Shown here piece by piece: positions 55,951 to 64,000 of a DNA stretch of 64,000 nt. The notes below the pieces were generated by a model that saw only the letters and a program-made list of their open reading frames with translations, searched no databases and was not told the origin of the DNA. The position numbers were made by a program, and so were the translations under genes. The stretch's first letter is position 1. The number at the start of each line of letters is the position of its first letter. The stretch spans positions 186,001 to 250,000 of the forward strand of contig NZ_JASSVM010000003.1 in assembly GCF_030541005.1 (NCBI RefSeq), given 5' to 3'. The stretch comes from Marinobacter sp. SS5-14b (GTDB taxonomy: Bacteria > Pseudomonadota > Gammaproteobacteria > Pseudomonadales > Oleiphilaceae).

Positions 55951-57741
55951 ATGGCTGATTATCAGGCACCCCTTCGTGACATTCGTTTCTTGCTGAACGA
56001 AGTGTTTGATGCCCCCTCACTGTGGGCTTCTTTACCTAAAATTGCTGAGAACGTTGATCCCGAAACGGCAGACGCGATTCTTGAAGAAGCCGGAAAGATT
56101 ACCGGCGGCGTACTGGCTCCGCTGAACCGCGAGGCAGACGAGCAGGGTTGTAAATGGAATGACGGCGAAGTCACCAGCCCGGAAGGCTTCAAAGAAGCCT
56201 ACCAGACCATCGTAGAAGGCGGCTGGAACGGTCTTGGCGGTAATCCGGATTTTGGCGGCATGGGTATGCCCAAGACTCTGGTCGCCCAGTTTGAAGAAAT
56301 GATGCAGGGCGCCAACATGGCCTTTGGTCTGGCTCCGATGCTCACTGCCGGCGCCTGCCTGGCCCTGGATGCCCACGGCAGCCAGGAGCTTAAAGAAAAG
56401 TACCTGCCCAACATGTACTCCGGCGTATGGTCCGGTGCCATGGATCTGACCGAGCCCCACGCCGGCACCGATCTGGGTATCATCCGCACCAAAGCCGAAC
56501 CCAACGACGACGGTTCCTTTAACGTCACTGGCACCAAGATCTTCATCACCTGGGGCGAGCACGATCTGGCGGAGAACATTATCCACCTGGTACTGGCCAA
56601 ACTGCCGGACGCACCGAAAGGGCCCAAAGGCATCTCCCTGTTCCTGGTGCCCAAGTTCATGGTCAACGACGACGGTTCCCTGGGCGAGCGCAACAGCTTC
56701 AGCTGCGGCTCAATCGAGAAGAAAATGGGCATCAAGGCCTCCGCCACCTGTGTCATGAACTTCGACGGTGCAAAAGGCTGGCTGGTCGGAGAGGAAAACA
56801 AAGGTCTGGCGGCCATGTTCACCATGATGAACTACGAGCGCCTGGGCGTTGGCATTCAGGGCATCGGTGCCGCCGAAGCCTCCCTGCAGAACGCCCGTGA
56901 ATACGCTAACGATCGCATCCAGAGCCGCGCCCCGACCGGAGCCCAGCAGCCTGAAAAAGCCGCTGACCCGATCCTTGTACACCCGGACGTGCGCCGGATG
57001 CTGCTGACCATGAAGAGCTACGTTGAAGGTGGTCGGGCGTTCTCAACCTACGTTGCCCAGTGGCTGGATATCTCCAAATACTCGGATAACGACGAGCAGC
57101 GCAAGCACGCCGAGGGTATGGTTGCTTTGCTGACACCCGTAGCCAAGGCCTTCCTGACCGACCGCGGCCTGGAAACCACCATCATCGGCCAGCAGGTTTT
57201 CGGTGGCCACGGCTTTATCCGTGAATGGGGCCAGGAACAACTGGTTCGTGACTGCCGTATCACCCAGATCTACGAAGGCACCAATGGCATACAGGCCATG
57301 GACCTGATGGGCCGTAAAGTGGTCGGTAGTCAGGGCAAACTCTACGAACTGTTTGTACAGGACGTTGCGGCCTTCATCGAAGCGAACACCGGTGACGCCG
57401 CCCTGAGACCCTACCTGGAGCCGCTGGCTGCCGCTGTCGAGCGCTTGTCTGACGTCACTGAACACGTCATCAAACAGGCCAGCGACAACCCCAACGCCAT
57501 CGGCGCTGCGGCGGTCGACTACCTCGACATGTTCGGTTACACCGCACTGGCATTCATGTGGGCCAAATCGGTCAAAGCTGCCGCACCGAAAGCCGAGGGT
57601 GACACCTCTGGCTTCTACACCGGCAAGCTGAAAACAGCCCGCTTCTACTTCGATCGTTTGCTGCCGAAGACTGTGTCTCTGGCCGAAGGTATTCGCAGTG
57701 GCAGTGATGCCATGATGGCCCTGGCGGCTAACGAAATCTGA
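55951..57741 (+). CDS. acyl-CoA dehydrogenase, paralogue of the preceding gene
   Basis: A 596-residue FadE-type dehydrogenase with the same domain order: MADYQAPLRDIRFLLNEVF, MDLTEPHAGTDLGIIRTKA, VTGTKIFITWGEHD, QIYEGTNGIQAMDLMGRK, and a long C-terminal domain. It is plainly a diverged duplicate of the upstream gene along its whole length. Chain-length preference may differ, as for P. aeruginosa FadE1/FadE2, which is inference. A ribosome binding site (TGGAGAG) precedes the ATG. A strong terminator follows. Confidence 0.93.
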   Translation: MADYQAPLRDIRFLLNEVFDAPSLWASLPKIAENVDPETADAILEEAGKITGGVLAPLNREADEQGCKWNDGEVTSPEGFKEAYQTIVEGGWNGLGGNPDFGGMGMPKTLVAQFEEMMQGANMAFGLAPMLTAGACLALDAHGSQELKEKYLPNMYSGVWSGAMDLTEPHAGTDLGIIRTKAEPNDDGSFNVTGTKIFITWGEHDLAENIIHLVLAKLPDAPKGPKGISLFLVPKFMVNDDGSLGERNSFSCGSIEKKMGIKASATCVMNFDGAKGWLVGEENKGLAAMFTMMNYERLGVGIQGIGAAEASLQNAREYANDRIQSRAPTGAQQPEKAADPILVHPDVRRMLLTMKSYVEGGRAFSTYVAQWLDISKYSDNDEQRKHAEGMVALLTPVAKAFLTDRGLETTIIGQQVFGGHGFIREWGQEQLVRDCRITQIYEGTNGIQAMDLMGRKVVGSQGKLYELFVQDVAAFIEANTGDAALRPYLEPLAAAVERLSDVTEHVIKQASDNPNAIGAAAVDYLDMFGYTALAFMWAKSVKAAAPKAEGDTSGFYTGKLKTARFYFDRLLPKTVSLAEGIRSGSDAMMALAANEI

Positions 57742-57763
57742 TCAGGTTTCTAAGCCCCGAAAG

Positions 57764-57798
57764 ACAAAAAAGCAGGCCCATGTGGCCTGCTTTTTTGT
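57764..57798. terminator. intrinsic terminator after second acyl-CoA dehydrogenase
   Basis: AAAAAAGCAGGCC-CATGT-GGCCTGCTTTTTTGT, symmetric with A-run and T-run, so it is active on either strand. Element 5 begins 23 bases beyond it. Confidence 0.9.
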
Positions 57799-57820
57799 GG
57801 AAGCTAATAAATATGTCGGG

Positions 57821-57930
57821 GCGGGGGTGCGGGCACAGCTCTCCGAAACCTTGCGGAGCCATGGATGGCGTAGCAGAGCGTACATGGACGTATTCACAGC
57901 GTGTTTCGGAGAGCTGTACCCGCCCCCCGC
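57821..57930 (+). repeat. dual-hairpin palindromic element 5 (TwoAYGGAY-like), plus orientation
   Basis: Inverted arms 57821-57849 and 57903-57930 with one bulge and one mismatch. Hairpin 1 loop is GCCATGGATGGC (CATGGATG). Hairpin 2 loop is TACATGGACGTA (CATGGACG), an exact fit to the AYGGAY loop name. It lies between convergent genes, downstream of a terminator and 18 bases beyond the 3' end of the endonuclease-I-like gene. Confidence 0.85.
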
Positions 57931-57948
57931 ATGCTCCAAAAATAGAGC

Positions 57949-58584
57949 TCAGAGCCGGTTAATCAAATCCGGATTGGTCACAAACGGATTCTCATTGCCC
58001 TGAATCTCGGCAACCATCCGATGCCGGGTGAGCTCCTTGTCATCCGGCGGATCCATGCGACTCCAGCCCTGAAAAACCGGAGTCGCGCCAAGCCAGGGTA
58101 AGCCATAAGTATCGACCATGTACGCCATCGTCCGGGCTACATCACCTTTAACGTGCTCTGGCGGTTCGAAAAACTGATTGCTCTCCCGGATACCACAATC
58201 ATCAGTATTGATTGTCTCGCCAAGATTCTCATAGCGGGCAGTCCGACGGCGCATTTCAAGTCGCGTAGGCACAACCACCATGTTATGCATGTCAGAAACA
58301 ATCTGGCGATAACGATTGTCGTGCTTGCACTGAGAATTGGTGCCGCAATCAAGAGCTGAGCGAATATCCGCCAGAGGGTAGACATACCCATCTGTCATCA
58401 CAAAGCCCTTGGATTTAAACGGCACATCGCAAAAGAAAGATGTGCCGCCATCGGCGTAAAGCTTACCCCAGAATTCATTCTTGATAACGCTTTCTGGATC
58501 GCTGAAACGGGTGTTCTGGCCAATGACCAGACCGGTTGAGAGCATTAAAGCAAAGGTTGCGGGTATAGCGATGATTTTTTTCAT
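57949..58584 (-). CDS. endonuclease I family protein with lost catalytic pair
   Basis: About 211 residues with a signal peptide (MKKIIAIPATFALMLSTGLVIG). The body follows the EndA/Vvn periplasmic nuclease fold: FFCDVPF, RYRQIVSDMHNM (metal-binding Asn), VARTMAYMVDTYGLPWL, and the end VAEIQGNENPFVTNP. Where active enzymes have EHVVP or EHVYP this protein has GYVYP. The Glu metal ligand and the catalytic His are thus Gly and Tyr. It may be inactive or bind DNA without cutting. A GTG at 58602 could add six residues. Confidence 0.8.
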   Translation of the reverse strand: MKKIIAIPATFALMLSTGLVIGQNTRFSDPESVIKNEFWGKLYADGGTSFFCDVPFKSKGFVMTDGYVYPLADIRSALDCGTNSQCKHDNRYRQIVSDMHNMVVVPTRLEMRRRTARYENLGETINTDDCGIRESNQFFEPPEHVKGDVARTMAYMVDTYGLPWLGATPVFQGWSRMDPPDDKELTRHRMVAEIQGNENPFVTNPDLINRL

Positions 58585-58773
58585 GGAGACTTTATACCTC
58601 ACAGTATACTGCTGATACCGTGGCCAGCCAGACGGCCAACTGACGGCAAAATGATCATATCGTCAAAATTATGACGACGTGTTCATTCATTACTGTGAAG
58701 TATGACACAGGGGCGGTGGTACGAAAGCCCCCGTGCGTGGTTTGATGTGTATATTTGTTAACCAGTTTGCGTT

Positions 58774-59037
58774 TTATTTCAATTTGTTGCGAATGTTCTC
58801 GTAACCGGTTTTCAGTTCCTCACCAAGTTTCCTGGCGGTTTCTCTGGCTTCCTGACTGGCATTTTCCGCATCATGAAGTACCTGGTCCAGCTTGGAGCGA
58901 AACTTGTCCCAGTCTTGCTCCAGGTCGTCCCATTCGTCTTTAACGTCTTCTCTGGCAAGGTGAAGTTGAACCCTTGCTTCGTCCCGGTATTGCTTGATTT
59001 TGTCGGATAGCTTGTTGAACTCTTCTTGCAGGCTCAT
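58774..59037 (-). CDS. small coiled-coil protein (sll1863-like stress protein)
   Basis: An 87-residue protein, highly charged and helical throughout (MSLQEEFNKLSDKIKQYRDEARVQLHLAREDVKDEWDDLEQDWDKF...). It resembles the small sll1863-type stress-response proteins. No signal peptide or membrane helix. Very strong ribosome binding site (AAGGAAGGAGAACGACC) before the ATG, suggesting high expression. Precise function unknown. Confidence 0.75.
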   Translation of the reverse strand: MSLQEEFNKLSDKIKQYRDEARVQLHLAREDVKDEWDDLEQDWDKFRSKLDQVLHDAENASQEARETARKLGEELKTGYENIRNKLK

Positions 59038-59071
59038 GGTCGTTCTCCTTCCTTGATGAGTTGGAGTGAAT

Positions 59072-59101
59072 ACAATGCGCCTGATTGTAAAAAAGTGTCA
59101 A
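59072..59101 (-). promoter_or_regulatory. possible promoter of the small coiled-coil gene
   Basis: On the minus strand TTGACA (59096-59101), an 18-base spacer and CATTGT (59072-59077), about 35 bases upstream of the start codon. The -10 box is weak. Confidence 0.35.
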
Positions 59102-59147
59102 TAGCATGGTGAGCGCCGGATCTCGTTGGCTTGATGCAAGTCAGTCT

Positions 59148-60152
59148 TTACAGGCCGGAAAGGAGAGCCGAGAGCTCTCGGAGGTGGTGCCAGGGCGAAA
59201 GGCCGCCAAAGCCTTTTGCAGCCCGATCGGTAACGCTGCAGAGCTTGATGGCCTGATGCAGTTGCTGGATGCTCAATCGCCGGGCAGCTTGCTGGATGGC
59301 AGAGGCTCGCCTGGGCTGGAATACGCCCCTCTTCTTCAGGAATCCGGCCGGATTGTCTCCGGCCGGAAGCGCTGTCTTCAGTTCAATGACCAGATGAATG
59401 TCGCGAATCAACACGCTGAGGAGGCCTAACGGGTTCTCACCTTCCTGCTGCAAAACGCCAATGATCTTGCCGGCATGAGCCACTTTGCCTGCGAGTAGCT
59501 CGGGCACCAACTCGAAACCGCTAAAACGGGCGCTGTCCTGAACGGCAAGTTCGATGGTTTCTTCATCGATGGTCTTGCCGTCGGTCAGCAGCGCAAGCCG
59601 GTCAAGCTCCTGGCTGGCCGCCAGCAGATTGCCTTCGAGCCGCTCCGCTAACATGGCCAGGGCACCTCGGGTAAAGTGCAGTCCCTTGTGGTTGGCCCGT
59701 TGCTGCAGCCAGCCTGAAAATTTTTCGGGCTCAACCGGCCATAGTGGCACATGTACTCCGGTGCCCTGTAACTCCTTGTACCACTTGCGTTTGGTTTCTG
59801 CGGCATCAAGCCGGGCACTGATCAGAAGCAGAACGACATCCTCTGGTGGGGACTGCAGAATCTGCTCCATGACTTTTCTGCCATCGCCGAGCTTGCCGGT
59901 AGGCAGGTGAATTTCGATTCGCCGCTTCTCAGCAAATAAAGACAGCGCGTTGCACTCATCTGCAATGGTGTTCCAATCCAGCTGATGGTCGGCATGGTAG
60001 GTGATTCGATCCTGGAATCCTGCGTCTTTGGCGGCTTTGCGTACCTGGTCGCAACACTCCTGAACCAGCAGCGGCTCATCACCGGAGATCAGGTAAACCG
60101 GTGCCAGGCCTTTTTTCAGTAACTGGGGGAGCTGGCCAGGTTGAGTTTTCAT
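59148..60152 (-). CDS. holA: DNA polymerase III subunit delta
   Basis: Clamp-loader subunit that opens the beta clamp. It has 334 residues with the family N-terminus QLPQLLKKGLAPVYLISGDEPLLVQECCDQVRKAA, the middle VLLLISARLD, and the C-terminal collar (LLSVLIRDIHLVIELK). Its ATG overlaps the lptE stop by four bases. It is the third gene of the leuS-lptE-holA operon. Confidence 0.95.
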   Translation of the reverse strand: MKTQPGQLPQLLKKGLAPVYLISGDEPLLVQECCDQVRKAAKDAGFQDRITYHADHQLDWNTIADECNALSLFAEKRRIEIHLPTGKLGDGRKVMEQILQSPPEDVVLLLISARLDAAETKRKWYKELQGTGVHVPLWPVEPEKFSGWLQQRANHKGLHFTRGALAMLAERLEGNLLAASQELDRLALLTDGKTIDEETIELAVQDSARFSGFELVPELLAGKVAHAGKIIGVLQQEGENPLGLLSVLIRDIHLVIELKTALPAGDNPAGFLKKRGVFQPRRASAIQQAARRLSIQQLHQAIKLCSVTDRAAKGFGGLSPWHHLRELSALLSGL

Positions 60153-60727
60153 GGTGAGCCAGCAGCGTCCTGGCTGGCTGCGTGAGCTTCAATCGCGGCA
60201 TCTATTCGTTCCCGGGTCATCGGCGCAAGTCGAAATATGACTTGCTGTGCCAGCCGGTCACCCAGCTGCTGGCGAAGCTCCTCTTCTTCCCGTTGTTTCG
60301 CCAGTACATTGGTTTCATCGTAGCGGTAGGTTTCGCTGGCAGACAGATCCGTTGCCGCAATAAGGGGAACCCGGTCAGTGGTCATAAGCTCAATGGTGAC
60401 GGTGTGGCGCAGAATATATTCCGCAGCTGCAGCCTGGGCGGTAATTGCTGATGCTCTCCGATCTTGCTGATAGCGCCCGAGCCGCAACAGGTAGTCGGCC
60501 TCTGTCGCGGGCTTGAGCTCAATGCCGCCCAATGACAGCTGTTCCCTTACAGACTGGCAGAACCGCCCTGGCAGGGAGTCAGGGCACTCCACCGCCAGAG
60601 GTTGCAAGGCTGCCGGAACCGGAGACGTGCCCCGCAACTGAAAACCGCAACCCGCAAGGGTAGTCATGGTCAGTACCAGTAAAAACGGTAACTTAAGCCT
60701 GTTCAGTGCGGAGGGCGCCCAGCGCAT
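60149..60727 (-). CDS. lptE: LPS assembly lipoprotein LptE
   Basis: Outer-membrane lipoprotein that plugs LptD for lipopolysaccharide insertion. It has 192 residues with lipobox TLAGC (Cys27), then GFQLRGTSPVPAALQPLAVEC, the standard LptE start. Later segments VTIELMTTDRVPLIAATDLSASETYRYDE and the C-terminal helix fit. It begins one base after leuS ends and overlaps holA. Confidence 0.93.
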   Translation of the reverse strand: MRWAPSALNRLKLPFLLVLTMTTLAGCGFQLRGTSPVPAALQPLAVECPDSLPGRFCQSVREQLSLGGIELKPATEADYLLRLGRYQQDRRASAITAQAAAAEYILRHTVTIELMTTDRVPLIAATDLSASETYRYDETNVLAKQREEEELRQQLGDRLAQQVIFRLAPMTRERIDAAIEAHAASQDAAGSP

Positions 60728-60728
60728 A

Positions 60729-63341
<2,613 letters not shown>

Positions 63342-63462
63342 TCAGAATGATGTTCGAAAGGGGCGGTTATTCTAACGTACCCAAGGCCTAACAGGTAGTC
63401 TGCCAATTTGGCTGACTTGTGCCAGACTTCTGATATTGGCGTGGTGTCTTTTTATGGAGAAA

Positions 63463-63570
63463 GGCAACGGCCGGTGAGGCCTCCTGAGACACGCCGTAAA
63501 CCCGTCCGTGGGGGCTTGAGCGCAGCGTCCCTGCTGCGCACAGTCTCAGGAGGCCTCACCGGCCGTTGCC
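63463..63570 (-). repeat. dual-hairpin palindromic element 6 (TwoAYGGAY-like), minus orientation
   Basis: A perfect 28-base inverted repeat (63463-63490 with 63543-63570). On the minus strand loop 1 is GCGCAGCAGGGACGCTGCGC (CAGGGACG) and loop 2 is CCCCCACGGACGGG (CACGGACG). It is in sense with leuS, about 150 bases upstream of its start. Confidence 0.85.
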
Positions 63571-63621
63571 CCGGGGCACTGTCGGGGATTCCGATGAATC
63601 CACGCCTGCTGTTGGGGGAGG
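63571..63621. other. 51-base spacer between two outward-facing repeats
   Basis: Centre of the roughly 475-base leuS / YbeL-like intergenic region, flanked by elements 6 and 7. No clear promoter hexamers were identified by eye. The remaining parts, 63324-63462 and 63726-63790, show no gene either. Confidence 0.3.
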
Positions 63622-63725
63622 CAGAGTGCGGGTGTGTTTTCCGGGACTGTCTGCAGCAGGGATGCTGCAGTCAAGCGTACACGGACGTATTCACAGCGTG
63701 TCCCGGAAAGCGCACCCGCACTCTG
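63622..63725 (+). repeat. dual-hairpin palindromic element 7 (TwoAYGGAY-like), plus orientation
   Basis: A 26-base inverted repeat (63622-63647 with 63700-63725) with two positions that pair as U-G wobbles in plus-strand RNA. Loop 1 is CTGCAGCAGGGATGCTGCAG (CAGGGATG). Loop 2 is TACACGGACGTA (CACGGACG). It ends 65 bases before the YbeL-like start, in sense. Confidence 0.85.
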
Positions 63726-63790
63726 GCTCTTGCACCATAAAGCGAAGTCAGGAATTGAGTACTTGGCCAACTATAGAGCGAGACGAGTCC

Positions 63791-64000
63791 ATGACAACAC
63801 CAGAACGCAGTCACCTTTCAGGTAAAGCCCTTGAGGCTTATGACAGAATGCTTGAACGGGTTCAAACCCGCTTGCATGAACTTCAGGAAACGTCCCTTCA
63901 GACCCTGGAAGAGGAAGTTCAGAAGGCCGTTGAATTCGAGTACGAACTGGAAGAAATGACCCGTGAAGAGGCCGACCTGCTGGGAGCGTACCTCGAACGA
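63791..64000 (+). CDS. YbeL-like zinc-ribbon protein, 3' truncated by window
   Basis: The first 70 residues are present (MTTPERSHLSGKALEAYDRMLERVQ...), a helical, Glu-rich region that resembles the N-terminus of DUF1451/YbeL proteins, whose zinc ribbon would be beyond the window end. In E. coli ybeL also lies next to leuS. The frame is open to the last base. Function of the family is unknown. Confidence 0.75.
   Translation, partial: MTTPERSHLSGKALEAYDRMLERVQTRLHELQETSLQTLEEEVQKAVEFEYELEEMTREEADLLGAYLER

Noticed and set aside
63463..63725. The palindromic elements as intrinsic terminators
   Set aside because: No copy is followed by a T-run on either strand, and one copy lies beyond a perfectly good terminator (57764-57798).
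63408..63740. Plus-strand open frame of 110 codons upstream of the YbeL-like gene
   Set aside because: It runs through both palindromic elements; the apparent protein is made of repeat sequence.

Overview
The window is a gene-dense, moderately GC-rich bacterial chromosome segment (my impression; base composition was not computed). Gene content and order point to a gammaproteobacterium of the Marinobacter / pseudomonad type. From memory of the Pseudomonas aeruginosa map, two conserved blocks are recognisable. One is parE ... parC-serB-fimX-(unknown)-[efp locus]-psd-motAB-rsgA-orn-queG-nnrD-tsaE-amiB-mutL-miaA-hfq-hflX-hflK-hflC-hisZ-purA. The other is srkA ... comF-bioB-bioF-bioC-bioD-(flagellar-type/SprA-like pair)-two acyl-CoA dehydrogenases, followed by the leuS-lptE-holA operon. 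No rRNA, tRNA, insertion sequence, prophage, plasmid or CRISPR array was seen.

Layout. 1-8 kb: end of a TRAP transporter permease, a lipoprotein subtilase translationally coupled to a PrcB-like lipoprotein, parE, and an SLC13-type carrier. 8-21 kb: signalling genes (an EAL phosphodiesterase, a chemoreceptor, a FimX-like c-di-GMP receptor and its unknown neighbour), cytochrome b561/YceI, parC and serB. 21-29 kb: the elongation factor P lysylation set (epmB, efp, epmA), psd, motAB, rsgA, orn. 29-43 kb: a long plus-strand housekeeping run from nnrD to purA. 43-48 kb: a minus-strand cluster with srkA and cmoAB, then an FAD oxidoreductase and comF. 48-53 kb: the biotin cluster with two BirA-type operators. 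53-58 kb: two paralogous acyl-CoA dehydrogenases, the first with PsrA-like operators. 58-64 kb: an endonuclease-I-like protein that has lost its catalytic pair, a small coiled-coil protein, holA-lptE-leuS, and the start of a YbeL-type gene.

The most striking non-coding signal is a family of seven intergenic elements of 104-113 bp (27818, 27982, 49540, 51772, 57821, 63463, 63622). Each has 26-29 bp inverted arms that differ between copies but stay complementary within a copy. The arms enclose two smaller hairpins whose loops read CANGGAYG in 13 of 14 cases. This is the CsrA/RsmA binding consensus, and the architecture resembles the Rfam motif TwoAYGGAY. In two divergent intergenic regions (rsgA/orn and leuS/ybeL-like) the elements occur as outward-facing pairs, each in the sense orientation of its neighbouring gene. 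Two more copies lie inside the biotin gene run. A possible role as Csr/Rsm-binding leaders or sponges is the main hypothesis from this window.

Other signals worth attention are a 15-codon open reading frame with a strong ribosome binding site and its own terminator (9549-9596), a duplicated BirA operator between comF and bioB, and the PrcB/subtilase pair.
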